Positions 6,235 through 13,999 of a stretch of 19,330 nucleotides of DNA are shown piece by piece; positions within the stretch are counted from its first letter, which is position 1; the number at the start of each line of letters is the position of its first letter. The DNA comes from Aquifex aeolicus. GTDB taxonomy: Bacteria; Aquificota; Aquificia; Aquificales; Aquificaceae. Below the pieces are notes generated by a model. That model did no database searches. It was not told where the DNA came from and saw only the letters and a list, made by a program, of their open reading frames with translations. The position numbers were made by a program, and so were the translations under genes. The stretch is from NCBI GenBank assembly GCA_015662815.1, contig DQTK01000020.1, positions 1-19,330 of the forward strand. Reading direction: 5' to 3'.

Positions 6235-7281
6235 AACCTTCAGAATTTCATCAAGCTCAGGGGGAACAGTAATCGGCTCTTCACATACCCTTATTGCCGT
6301 ATCTGGGTCTTTGAGACCGTTTCCGGTTAGAGTACATGTGACAACTTCTCCTCCTTTGAAGAAACCTTCCCTAACGAGTTTTATGAGGCCTGCAACACTT
6401 GCCGCGGATGCAGGTTCACAAAATACTCCTTCTGTAGAAGCTATCAATTTATAAGCGTATAGTATCTCACTATCGCTTACCGCATCAATCCTCCCACCAC
6501 TTTCCTGAACAGCTTTGAGTGCCGATTTCCAACTGTAAGGATTCCCTATTTTTATAGCCGTTGCCACAGTTTGGGGATTCTTTATGGGATAACCTTTAAC
6601 TATAGGAGCCGCCCCTTCGGCTTGCCATCCCATCATTCTGGGCAACTTTGAAACATTACCCTCTTCGTAGTAAACTTTAAAACCCTTCCAGTAAGCTGTT
6701 ATATTTCCTGCATTTCCCACAGGAATAAAATGATAGTCGGGAGCATCTCCGAGAACATCGCAAATTTCAAAAGCCGCAGTTTTTTGGCCTTCTATCCTGT
6801 AAGGATTCACGGAATTTACTATTTCTACGGGAAACATTTCTCCTATCTTCCTTACTATGTAAAGTGCATCATCAAAAGTTCCCTGAATGGCTAAAACCTT
6901 AGCTCCGTATATCATAGCCTGCGATAGCTTTCCTATGGCAACGGCTCCCTTAGGTAGAAGTACATATGCTTTAAGTCCTGCCCTTGCAGCGTAAGCTGCT
7001 GCGGAAGCCGAAGTATTCCCGGTAGAGGCACAGATAACCGCTTTCTTCCCTGTCTCAATAGCCTTGGAAATGGCAAGTGTCATTCCCCTGTCTTTAAAAG
7101 AACCTGTGGGATTTAAACCTTCATATTTCAAATAAATTTTTCCCTTAAAACCTATCACCCTAGCGAGGTTATTAGCTTCTATGAGAGGTGTATTACCTTC
7201 ATGAAGGGTAATAACAGGTGTGCTATCACTCACGGGTAAGTATTTCCTGTAGTGTTCTATAATCCCTCGCCAATCATTCAT
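6223..7281 (-). CDS. thrC: Threonine synthase
   Basis: 352 residues, the length of the compact bacterial/archaeal-type threonine synthases. A fold-type II PLP enzyme converting O-phosphohomoserine to threonine in the cytosol. The PLP lysine is K63 in the motif NPTGSFKDRG; HEGNTPL upstream and ASTGNTSASAAAYAARAG (substrate/cofactor loop) are in the expected order, then PVGNAGNITAYW and a C-terminal GVFCEPASAASVAG segment. LTGNGLKDP near the C-terminus distinguishes threonine synthase from dehydratases and cysteine synthases. Start ATG ends at 7281, with no Shine-Dalgarno and a TATTCT only five bases upstream, compatible with a leaderless message. Convergent overlap with scpA; divergent from the PspA operon. 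Confidence 0.93.
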   Translation of the reverse strand: MNDWRGIIEHYRKYLPVSDSTPVITLHEGNTPLIEANNLARVIGFKGKIYLKYEGLNPTGSFKDRGMTLAISKAIETGKKAVICASTGNTSASAAAYAARAGLKAYVLLPKGAVAIGKLSQAMIYGAKVLAIQGTFDDALYIVRKIGEMFPVEIVNSVNPYRIEGQKTAAFEICDVLGDAPDYHFIPVGNAGNITAYWKGFKVYYEEGNVSKLPRMMGWQAEGAAPIVKGYPIKNPQTVATAIKIGNPYSWKSALKAVQESGGRIDAVSDSEILYAYKLIASTEGVFCEPASAASVAGLIKLVREGFFKGGEVVTCTLTGNGLKDPDTAIRVCEEPITVPPELDEILKVLGF

Positions 7282-7365
7282 AGCTTAGAATAAAAATATC
7301 ACAAAAATAGAAAAGCTTAAAATATCCTTACAGGATTGGAATAAATTAAGAAAGGAGTGTAAGTT

Positions 7366-7752
7366 ATGGCAAATTTTGAGGATGTAAAGAGGATGGTTTT
7401 AGACTTGGGACTTGAAATTAGAGAGGAAATCCCCGAAGAAGAACTTATCATAGTGGAAGATGAAAATAGGGGAATAAAGAATATGATTATCGATTGTGAG
7501 GGAGATTTACTTGTAATTGAACAACCAATAGGAAAAGTCTCGGAAAAACACTACGGCTGGTTTTTGGAAAGAAACAGAGAAATGCCGTTTGGAGCTTTTG
7601 CCATAGATAAGGAAGGTGGAATACTCCTCTACAGACAAACTTTAAGGCTTGACACTCTGGACTATGAAGAGTTAGAAGCCAGTATATCTTCTCTGGAAAT
7701 ATTCCTTGCAGAATGGGGAGATGAACTTTTGAAAATCCTAAAGGAGGCTTAA
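7366..7752 (+). CDS. YbjN/YjfI-like small protein, first gene of the PspA operon
   Basis: 128 residues, soluble, acidic. The C-terminal two thirds carry the YbjN/type III chaperone-like pattern: a strand ending VIEQPIG, FLERNREMPFGAFAIDKEGGILLYRQTLRLDTLD, then a helix beginning EELEASISSLEIFLAEW. The family is generally chaperone-like with no fixed enzymatic role. An AAGGAG element (about 7352-7356) sits ten bases before ATG. It ends one nucleotide before the pspA-like gene, whose strong AAGGAGG lies inside its 3' end. In E. coli, a PspA paralogue (YjfJ) is likewise preceded by a small protein, YjfI; whether the two are true homologues needs profile comparison. Inference: a partner or chaperone of the PspA polymer. 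Confidence 0.65.
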   Translation: MANFEDVKRMVLDLGLEIREEIPEEELIIVEDENRGIKNMIIDCEGDLLVIEQPIGKVSEKHYGWFLERNREMPFGAFAIDKEGGILLYRQTLRLDTLDYEELEASISSLEIFLAEWGDELLKILKEA

Positions 7753-7753
7753 T

Positions 7754-8455
7754 ATGGGATTACTAAAAAGATTGCTCAGGGTAATAAAAGCGGAAGCCCA
7801 TTCGGTAGTTGATAAGCTCGAAGACCCTATAAAAATAACAGAAGAGGGAATAAGGGAACTCAAGAAACAGCTGAAAGATGCAATGGAAGCCCTTGCTGAG
7901 GTAAAGGCAAACCAAATAAGATTCGAAAGGGAAGCTAAGAATGAAAAGGAAAGGGCTAAAGCGTTGGTTAAAAAAGCCGAAGCCCTGCTTATTCAGGCAC
8001 AGGAAGGAAAGATATCTCCCGATGAAGCAGAAAAGCTTGCTACAGAACTTCTCCAAAAAGCAGAACTACATGAGCAAAACTCCAAAAGGTTAGAAGAAGA
8101 AGCTAAAAAGCAAAAGGATATGGCTCTAAGGCTTCAAGCTAAAATAGATGAGCTTAGAGTTCAGATTGCAAAGTATGAAGCCGAACTTAAAACATTAAAA
8201 GCGAGAATGGCAACAGCAAAAGCAGTTAAAAAAGTTAACAAACAGATAGCAAAAGTAGACCCTTCCGATACAATAGCTATGCTTGAAAAGATGAAGGAAA
8301 AGGTGGAGGAAGAGGAAGCACTCGCAGAAGCTTATGAAGAAATTGCAAAACAGGAAACCTCTACGGATATAGAAATAGAAGCAGAAAAGAAGTTAAAAGG
8401 ACTTGAAAGTAAGCAGAAACTCGAAGAATTAAAGAAAAGGTTGGGGCTCACCTGA
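7754..8455 (+). CDS. PspA/IM30-family membrane-stress protein
   Basis: 233 residues, nearly all coiled coil, close to PspA/Vipp1 length. The N-terminus (GLLKRLLRVIKAEAHSVVDKLEDPIK) is the amphipathic membrane-binding helix followed by the DP motif found in PspA family members. Long heptad helices follow to about residue 195, with a short charged C-terminus (LESKQKLEELKKRL). PspA proteins form ESCRT-III-like rods that bind and remodel stressed membranes. AAGGAGG at 7741-7747 gives ideal spacing to ATG 7754. There is no pspF, pspB or pspC nearby, so regulation must differ from the enterobacterial Psp system. Position between a YjfI-like protein and a DUF4178 protein places it in the YjfJ-like branch. 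I leave the symbol blank because the branch matters. Confidence 0.88.
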   Translation: MGLLKRLLRVIKAEAHSVVDKLEDPIKITEEGIRELKKQLKDAMEALAEVKANQIRFEREAKNEKERAKALVKKAEALLIQAQEGKISPDEAEKLATELLQKAELHEQNSKRLEEEAKKQKDMALRLQAKIDELRVQIAKYEAELKTLKARMATAKAVKKVNKQIAKVDPSDTIAMLEKMKEKVEEEEALAEAYEEIAKQETSTDIEIEAEKKLKGLESKQKLEELKKRLGLT

Positions 8456-8456
8456 T

Positions 8457-8987
8457 ATGAATCCTTTTAGCTTCTTCAAAAAGATTTTCAAAGGTGAAGA
8501 ACACAAGGAAGAAGTGGATTTGCTTCAAATACCTCTCGAAAAACTGAAAAAGGGCGACATAATTGAACTTGAAGGAGAGTCATGGGAAGTTGTAGATATA
8601 GCCCTTTATGACTACGGCGCAAGCAAGGAAAAAGAATGGGAAATACGTTCTGCAAAAAATAGAGGTTTTCTGAGTTTAGAAGAAGGTAAAATCTACTTTT
8701 TCTTGGAAATCGACTCTGAAAATATTCAGCCCAACCCCCAAGAGCATTACAGAAAATACAAGAATCCACCGGAGGAAATTACGGTGGGCGGTAAAAAATT
8801 CAAACTCAAGTACGCGGGAAAAGCCAAATATGTGAAAAATCTGGAAAGCTACCCTGTGATTATCTGGGAGTTTAAAAATGAAGACGGGGAAATGATAGAC
8901 GTAGAAATCTGGGATGAATATGAAGTAGAAGTCTTTAAAGGGAGGGAACTAAAGGAATGGGAAATTGAGAGCATACTTCCTCGTTAG
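8457..8987 (+). CDS. DUF4178-family protein
   Basis: 176 residues, no signal or membrane segment. The pattern LEKLKKGDIIELEGESWEVV, with a following strand containing WEIR and a KIYFFLEID segment, is the DUF4178 signature; a second similar unit begins at EEITVGGKKFKLKYAGKAKY and ends EVEIWDEYEVEVF. Both halves look like small beta-barrels, so an internal duplication is likely. The family has no established function but is often found beside PspA-like, DUF350 and spermidine-synthase-like genes, as here. One nucleotide separates it from the pspA-like stop, and its own 3' end overlaps the next gene by 23 nt, so co-translation is likely. In E. coli the corresponding slot is YjfK (DUF2491), probably a related fold. 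Confidence 0.75.
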   Translation: MNPFSFFKKIFKGEEHKEEVDLLQIPLEKLKKGDIIELEGESWEVVDIALYDYGASKEKEWEIRSAKNRGFLSLEEGKIYFFLEIDSENIQPNPQEHYRKYKNPPEEITVGGKKFKLKYAGKAKYVKNLESYPVIIWEFKNEDGEMIDVEIWDEYEVEVFKGRELKEWEIESILPR

Positions 8988-9474
8988 TCTTCTCCTTTTT
9001 CTACTTTCCTGTAGAGGAGTAAAAGAAGTTAAGAAAAACGCACTTGAGTTCTTTTTGGAGAATTACGATAAAGGTGTATATAGATATCTCGTTTTAGAAA
9101 CCAAACCAAACGATGAAAAAAGCTGTAAGGTTGTCCTTAAAGACCTAATAAAGGAACAGAAATATGAATTAACTCTTTATACGCTTTACTACGTTGAAAG
9201 ATTTGAGTTAACAACTAACCTTCACTGTGAACTTTTTTCAAAGGGAAGATTGGTAGAAGTTGCCGGCGAGCGCTTCACTCCACCTTCTAATTTGAGGATT
9301 GTAAAAAATGCACAGTTGAGGGAAGGGCTCTATCTATGGATTTTAGAAAGGGTTCGGAAGTCATCTGGTGGCGGTGGAGGGGGGATTATTTTCCTCCCTT
9401 GGGGATGGGGAGGAATCGACTATGACTATCGGGATAGATACAGAACCGTTCCGGGAAGATACGGAGGTAAGTAA
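8965..9474 (+). CDS. Small putative lipoprotein of the PspA operon
   Basis: 169 residues from a TTG start at 8965, supported by AAGGA eight bases upstream. The signal peptide ends in a textbook lipobox (FLLSC, Cys16), so it should be lipid-anchored. The body is mixed alpha/beta with a strand pair around KSCKVVLKDL and YELTLYTLYYV. The C-terminus is unusual: six glycines, then IIFLPWGWGGIDYDYRDRYR and a GGK end, a Gly/Trp/Tyr/Arg-rich tail similar in style to DUF4247 lipoproteins, which also occur with DUF350/DUF4178 genes. That family link is tentative. It overlaps the DUF4178 gene by 23 nt and stops one nucleotide before the DUF350 gene. Inference: an envelope-exposed component of the six-gene system. 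Confidence 0.7.
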   Translation: MRAYFLVSLLLFLLSCRGVKEVKKNALEFFLENYDKGVYRYLVLETKPNDEKSCKVVLKDLIKEQKYELTLYTLYYVERFELTTNLHCELFSKGRLVEVAGERFTPPSNLRIVKNAQLREGLYLWILERVRKSSGGGGGGIIFLPWGWGGIDYDYRDRYRTVPGRYGGK

Positions 9475-9475
9475 T

Positions 9476-10291
9476 ATGGTTTCTTTGGTAGGAGCTATTC
9501 TAGTTATCGCTTGGGTTATACTTTCCAAGTTCACCTTCGATTTTATTTTCTATAACAGAGTAAAGGTTGAACAGGAAATATTCGGTAAAAAAAACCATTC
9601 TCTTGCTTTTTCTTACGCCGGATTTCTCACAGGTCTTTCTTTTACCCTGTATATGACTTTTGTGTATGAAAGCTTCTTAAGGGAATTATTTAACCTGTTT
9701 TTCCTAACCTTTTTTATGTTCTTCGGTGTTTATGTGTTTGATTTATTGTTTTTGAGGAAAATAGACCTTAAGGAAGAAATACTTAAAAATAACCTCTCTG
9801 CGGGAGTCCTTCAGGGTTTTTATTTCATGGCTATAGGTTTGATAATTTCCGGTGCTTACTGGAGAAAAGAGAATTTAATCCTATCCGTGCTTTATTCATC
9901 AGTTTACCTATTTCTGGGTATGGTTTTCTTATATATCTCGACGCTCTTAATCTCAAGGGTTCTGGCACTGGACTTTCAAGAGGAAGTTAAAAAGAATAAT
10001 CTATCAGCATCTTTAGCTTTAGGAAGTCTTACACTATCTGTTTCATTGGTAATCTTTAATTCCCTATCCGGGGAATTTTTAGGAAATATATTTTTGGACA
10101 TCTTTACAACACTATTTTATTTCCTCATCTCTCAAATTCTCATGGTAGTCCTATACCTTTTATTTGAGTACGTTATCTTCAGAAAGGTTCTCCTTTCAGC
10201 TGAAATCATAGAGAACAATCTCAGCGCTTCCCTTACCTTAGGGGCGGTATTTTTAACCAGTGCTTTTATCACCATGGTTCTCATAGGATGA
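9476..10291 (+). CDS. Membrane protein with tandemly duplicated DUF350 (YjfL) domains
   Basis: The ATG at 9476 has GGAGG eight bases upstream (9463-9467); an upstream GTG at 9368 would lie inside the lipoprotein gene and is rejected. 271 residues with about eight hydrophobic helices. A short motif recurs four times at roughly 70-residue spacing: EIFGKKNHSLAFSYAG, EILKNNLSAGVLQGF, EVKKNNLSASLALGS and EIIENNLSASLTLGA. Each sits just before a helix. DUF350 (E. coli YjfL, about 130 residues) has two such E-I-..-N-.-A motifs, so this protein is two DUF350 units fused. The function is unknown; the motif suggests a pore or transporter-like repeat. The stop overlaps the next ATG (ATGA), giving tight coupling to the spermidine-synthase-like gene. 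Confidence 0.82.
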   Translation: MVSLVGAILVIAWVILSKFTFDFIFYNRVKVEQEIFGKKNHSLAFSYAGFLTGLSFTLYMTFVYESFLRELFNLFFLTFFMFFGVYVFDLLFLRKIDLKEEILKNNLSAGVLQGFYFMAIGLIISGAYWRKENLILSVLYSSVYLFLGMVFLYISTLLISRVLALDFQEEVKKNNLSASLALGSLTLSVSLVIFNSLSGEFLGNIFLDIFTTLFYFLISQILMVVLYLLFEYVIFRKVLLSAEIIENNLSASLTLGAVFLTSAFITMVLIG

Positions 10292-11772
10292 AGCCTTCAT
10301 TCATTATAAACATTTCTATATTTTTCACAGGTTTCGCGGGCATAGTAGCGGAATATTCCATATCCACAATGGCAACATATCTTTTAGGAAATGCGGTATT
10401 TCAGTGGAGTGTGATTATATCCCTGTTTCTCCTCTTTATGGGACTTGGTTCACATTTGAGCAGATACATTTCGGATAAATATTTAATAAGCACATTTATT
10501 TTTGCAGAACTCCTTTTGTCAATTTACGTGAGTACTTCACCTTTAATAGCTTACTCCTTTGCCTATGACCTTATGGAGCTCCAAATAGTTATATACATCC
10601 TTTCAGGTATTATCGGAACCCTGATAGGTCTGGAAGTACCTATAGCGGTAAGAATCAATAATCTCTACGAAGAGTTGAAAGTAAATATATCTGCAATCCT
10701 TGAAAAGGATTATTTAGGAGCTGTTCCGGCGGGGCTCTTTTATGCCTATTTTTTTCTTCCAAAACTGGGATTAATTTACACACCACTCCTCGCTGGATTT
10801 CTAAACCTTATTACCGCAATACTCTTTGCCTTTTATCTCCATAGAGGTAAACTTTTGAAAATTATCCCACCGGCTGTAGCTATCTTTTTAATCCTTTACG
10901 GAATTTTTGCCAAAGACTTAATCCTCTATCAAGAGCAAAAGCTCTACGGAGAGAAGATAATTTATTTCGAGATAACTCCTTACCAAAAAATAATCCTTAC
11001 CCAGTATAGAAGCAATTATTCCTTATACCTTGATGGTCATCTACAGTTCTCAACCTTGGACGAAGTAAGATATCACGAAACATTGGTACACATACCCGCA
11101 GGATTTTTAAAAAATTTCAAAAGGGCACTGATACTGGGCGGAGGGGACGGTCTTGCACTGAGAGAGGTAAAAAAATACCCTTTCGAGGAAATAACCTTAG
11201 TAGATTTGGATAAAAAATTGATAGAATTCTCAACTTATCATCCCGTAATGAGAAAGCTAAATGAGTCCAGCTTCAGAGACCCAAGGATAAAAACCATCTC
11301 GGAAGATGCCTTTAATTTTGTCCTTTCAGAAACAAAAAAGTACGATTTGGTGATAATAGACCTAATAGACCCCAGAACTCCCTCCAGTGCAAGGGTATAT
11401 TCCTTGGAATTTTATAGGAAGCTTAAAAGTTTGCTCGCAAAAGACGGAGTGTTTATTACTCAAGCAGGAGATGTTTTTTTTAAAAGAAATGTTTTCTGTT
11501 CCATCTTGAGAACTATCAAAAGTGCCGGATTTAAGGCAGTTCCTCTCGTAGTAAACATACCAACTATGGGAGAATGGGGATTTATCATAGGAAGCAAAAG
11601 CAGGTTGGATTTTGAAAATTTAAAGCTCTTACCGAAATTGAAGTTTTTAAATAAGGACATAGCCCTATCCGCTTATCTTCTCGGGAAGTCAGTCAAATGT
11701 AAAGACGAAGAGATAAACACTATCTTAAAGCCTGTAATTCTTCATTATTACTATTCATCAGAATACTATTAA
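10288..11772 (+). CDS. Membrane-anchored spermidine/polyamine synthase-like aminopropyltransferase
   Basis: 494 residues, almost twice a soluble SpeE. Residues about 1-210 form six to seven membrane helices (ISIFFTGFAGIVAEY, VIISLFLLFMGLGSH, and so on), ending LILYGIFAKDL. The soluble domain then follows SpeE order: LDGHLQFSTLDEVRYHETLVH (about 249-269), the SAM-site GGGDG at 284-288, the acidic LVDLD loop, and DLIDPRTPSSARVYS with D358 and D361 in the positions of the catalytic DSxDP aspartates (S replaced by L). GEWGFIIGS near the end matches the family. Known: SpeE transfers aminopropyl from decarboxylated SAM to putrescine or related amines. Inferred: a product made at, or moved through, the membrane. 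No SAM decarboxylase gene lies in the window. The ATGA overlap with the DUF350 gene makes it the last gene of the operon. Confidence 0.85.
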   Translation: MKPSFIINISIFFTGFAGIVAEYSISTMATYLLGNAVFQWSVIISLFLLFMGLGSHLSRYISDKYLISTFIFAELLLSIYVSTSPLIAYSFAYDLMELQIVIYILSGIIGTLIGLEVPIAVRINNLYEELKVNISAILEKDYLGAVPAGLFYAYFFLPKLGLIYTPLLAGFLNLITAILFAFYLHRGKLLKIIPPAVAIFLILYGIFAKDLILYQEQKLYGEKIIYFEITPYQKIILTQYRSNYSLYLDGHLQFSTLDEVRYHETLVHIPAGFLKNFKRALILGGGDGLALREVKKYPFEEITLVDLDKKLIEFSTYHPVMRKLNESSFRDPRIKTISEDAFNFVLSETKKYDLVIIDLIDPRTPSSARVYSLEFYRKLKSLLAKDGVFITQAGDVFFKRNVFCSILRTIKSAGFKAVPLVVNIPTMGEWGFIIGSKSRLDFENLKLLPKLKFLNKDIALSAYLLGKSVKCKDEEINTILKPVILHYYYSSEYY

Positions 11773-11775
11773 TTT

Positions 11776-11793
11776 AGAATTTTTTAAAATTCT
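11776..11793. repeat. AT-only inverted repeat between the PspA operon and hemerythrin
   Basis: AGAATTTT (11776-11783) and AAAATTCT (11786-11793) are perfect inverted copies separated by TT, followed by TTTT. It lies directly after the spermidine-synthase-like stop. The stem is too AT-rich to be a convincing terminator in a hyperthermophile; a protein-binding site is equally possible. Confidence 0.4.
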
Positions 11794-11812
11794 TTTATGA
11801 AGGAGGTATAAC

Positions 11813-12265
11813 TTGGAGCTAAAGTGGGATGAACGCATGAATACAGGGGTTTTTTGCTTTGATGCAGAGCACAGGGCTATTTTAAATATGCTCAACTTCT
11901 TAAGGGAACTGCTTTTGAATAAAAGGCGTGAAGAAGCAACGAATTTCATAGTAGAAATCCTTATTCCTTATCTTCAGAGTCACCTAAGACATGAGGAGGA
12001 AGTGTTTGAAAAATTTGGATATCCCGAAGGGGAAACTCATACAAAATCTCATCAATCCCTTGAGAAGCTATTTATGGGATTTATAGAACCTCTTCGTGAA
12101 GGGGAAGACAAAGTAATAAAGCACTTTCAAGCGGTTGCTATAGGCTGGCTCTATGGACACATAGAGAAAACAGACAAGCGTTACGGCGTTTACTTTCGGG
12201 AAAAGAACTTACTCGAGAAGGTAAACGAAATAGAACCTATCAAAAGTGAGTTTACAGAAGCGTAG
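11813..12265 (+). CDS. Bacteriohemerythrin
   Basis: 150 residues from a TTG start with an ideal AGGAGGT (11801-11807) six bases before it. The diiron site pattern is complete: LKWDERMNTGVFCFDAEHRAI (first His), HLRHEEEVFEKFGYP (second His and Glu), HTKSHQSL (two His), then WLYGHIEKTDKRY (last His and Asp). Hemerythrins bind O2 reversibly at a carboxylate-bridged diiron centre inside a four-helix bundle. In microaerophiles they may store or deliver O2 to oxidases or protect O2-sensitive enzymes. The next gene, 41 bases on, is the oxygen-sensitive radical-SAM enzyme MqnE, which fits the second idea but does not prove it. The C-terminus carries about 20 extra charged residues. Confidence 0.92.
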   Translation: MELKWDERMNTGVFCFDAEHRAILNMLNFLRELLLNKRREEATNFIVEILIPYLQSHLRHEEEVFEKFGYPEGETHTKSHQSLEKLFMGFIEPLREGEDKVIKHFQAVAIGWLYGHIEKTDKRYGVYFREKNLLEKVNEIEPIKSEFTEA

Positions 12266-12306
12266 ATAAAGTTTTTTTTAGTTAAAATTTTCCATTGGAG
12301 GGAAAA

Positions 12307-13422
12307 ATGGAATCAATGGTGGAGTCTGTCTTTAACACCGTCAAAGATAAAGAATTTTTAAGAATAGCGGAAAAGGTTTTAGAAGGAAAGAGAATAAATC
12401 AGGAAGAAGCAATTTATTTATACAAGAGCAACGAACTTACGGCATTGGGCTTGATTGCAGAATATATCAACCGTAAGAAAAACGGGATGTATGCCTACTT
12501 TATAGTAAACAAGCAGATAAACCCGACGAACGTATGTATGTACCAATGCGATTTCTGTGCCTTCGGAGTGAAAAAGTCAGACCCAAGAGCTTACGAGATG
12601 AACTTAGACGAAATCCTTAAAAAGGTAGAAGAACTCTACCGTATGGGAGGAAGAGAGGTTCACATAGTAGGGGGAATACCCTCCCACTGGAATTACGATA
12701 AGTATATAGAGATTGTAAAGGAAGTCAAAAGAAGATTCCCAGACATTATAGTTAAAGCCTGGACAGCTGTTGAGATACATCACATGGCAAAGATATCCGG
12801 GAAAAGTTACAAAGAGGTTCTTTCTGAGCTCAAAGACGCGGGCCTTGATGCACTTCCGGGAGGAGGTGCAGAAATATTCTCGGATAGGGTAAGACAGATA
12901 ATAGCTCCCTATAAAGCAAATGCCAAGGAGTATCTTGAAATCCACAGAACTGCGCATAAACTGGGAATTCCTACAAATGCAACTATGCTATACGGTCATG
13001 TGGAAACCATAGAAGAAAGGGTAGAACATATGGAAATGTTAAGAAGACTACAAGATGAAACTGGTGGGTTTCAGGTTTTCATTCCTCTGGCGTACTGGCC
13101 TGAAGGAACGAGATTGGGCGGATACAGAACTTCTTCAGTTGATGACCTCAAAACTATAGCCATTTCGAGGGTTTACCTTGATAACTTTGACCACATAAAA
13201 GCATATTGGATTACACTCGGAGAAAAAGTAGCTCAGGTAGCCTTAAATTTCGGTGCAGATGATTTAGACGGAACTATTCAAGAGGAAAAGATTGTCCATG
13301 CTGCGGGAACTAAATCCGCCTACGGACATTCCGTGGATAAACTTGTAAATCTTATAAAGAAAGCTGGTAAAATCCCGGCGGAAAGGGATACATTCTACAA
13401 CGTAGTTAAAGTTTACGATTAA
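12307..13422 (+). CDS. mqnE: Aminofutalosine synthase (radical SAM)
   Basis: 371 residues from ATG 12307, preferred over a TTG at 12295 because GGAGGGA (12297-12303) would then lie just upstream at normal spacing. The radical-SAM [4Fe-4S] motif CX3CX2C is C77, C81, C84 (NVCMYQCDFCAF). Characteristic MqnE/CofH-group segments follow: REVHIVGGI, IVKAWTAVEI, AGLDALPGGGAEIF, TNATMLYGHVET, LQDETGGFQVFIPLAYWPEGT and ADDLDGTIQEEKI. MqnE joins 3-((1-carboxyvinyl)oxy)benzoate to the adenosine part of SAM to make aminofutalosine, early in the futalosine route to menaquinone. MqnC and CofH are the nearest alternatives; the ALPGGGAEIF and GYRTSSVDDLKTIAISR wording favours MqnE. The 3' end overlaps convergent tsaC by 17 nt. 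Confidence 0.92.
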   Translation: MESMVESVFNTVKDKEFLRIAEKVLEGKRINQEEAIYLYKSNELTALGLIAEYINRKKNGMYAYFIVNKQINPTNVCMYQCDFCAFGVKKSDPRAYEMNLDEILKKVEELYRMGGREVHIVGGIPSHWNYDKYIEIVKEVKRRFPDIIVKAWTAVEIHHMAKISGKSYKEVLSELKDAGLDALPGGGAEIFSDRVRQIIAPYKANAKEYLEIHRTAHKLGIPTNATMLYGHVETIEERVEHMEMLRRLQDETGGFQVFIPLAYWPEGTRLGGYRTSSVDDLKTIAISRVYLDNFDHIKAYWITLGEKVAQVALNFGADDLDGTIQEEKIVHAAGTKSAYGHSVDKLVNLIKKAGKIPAERDTFYNVVKVYD

Positions 13423-13999
13423 GGATTTTTTCAATTTCTTCTTTTTTTACCTTTCCCTCTCTAACAATTTTTATACCTTCTTTCAAGTCAAGAATAGTAG
13501 AAGGTTCACCCTTGATTTCTCCCGCATCAACGTAGAGAGCTACCTTTTCTCCGAAATATTTAACGGCTTCGCTTATGGTTTCCGCAGGTTTTTTACCTTC
13601 AGGATTTACACTTGGAGCAACTACCGGCTTGGCAAACCTTTTAAGAAGTTCTTTAATAAATCCTCTTCTCGGAATTCTTGCGGCTAAACTACCCCTGTTA
13701 ATGTATGAAAATTTACCGCATGATGTTTTCAAAATTAATGTAAGACCTTCTACTTTAAGGAGATTCTCGTATTCTTTTGGGAGCTCAAGACAGAGCTTAT
13801 CTATCCATGTTTCATCGGGAATGAGTATAAGAAAAGGTTTCCCTGAAGGTCTTCTTATAGTGTAAAGTCTTCTAACGACTTCTTCGTTGGTAGCATCCGC
13901 AAGCATACCGTAGAGTGTATCAGTAGGAGCTACAACTATTTTGCCATTCTTCAATACTTCAACTGCCTTTTCCAGGGCTTTTTCTATTGAAACAATCAT
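13406..13999 (-). CDS. tsaC: Threonylcarbamoyl-AMP synthase (YrdC/Sua5 domain)
   Basis: 197 residues, a single YrdC domain without the Sua5 extension. Signature residues: VVAPTDTLYGMLADA near the N-terminus, then IRRPSGKPFLILI (the K/R-rich nucleotide-binding loop, normally KR...KP), SLAARIPR, and PVVAPSVNPEGKKPAETISEA. The enzyme makes threonylcarbamoyl-adenylate from Thr, bicarbonate and ATP, the first step of t6A formation at position 37 of ANN-decoding tRNAs. The ATG overlaps the stop of the LysM/M23 gene (ATGA), so it is the last gene of an acyP-LysM/M23-tsaC operon. The 3' end runs 17 nt into mqnE on the other strand. Confidence 0.92.
   Translation of the reverse strand: MIVSIEKALEKAVEVLKNGKIVVAPTDTLYGMLADATNEEVVRRLYTIRRPSGKPFLILIPDETWIDKLCLELPKEYENLLKVEGLTLILKTSCGKFSYINRGSLAARIPRRGFIKELLKRFAKPVVAPSVNPEGKKPAETISEAVKYFGEKVALYVDAGEIKGEPSTILDLKEGIKIVREGKVKKEEIEKILNRKL

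Noticed and set aside
9368..9475. Upstream GTG extension of the DUF350 gene
   Set aside because: It overlaps the lipoprotein's C-terminal coding region and gives no signal or membrane sequence, while ATG 9476 has an ideal GGAGG.
11776..11799. AGAATTTT/AAAATTCT plus TTTT as an intrinsic terminator
   Set aside because: An all-AT stem would be unstable at hyperthermophilic temperatures; kept only as an inverted repeat.
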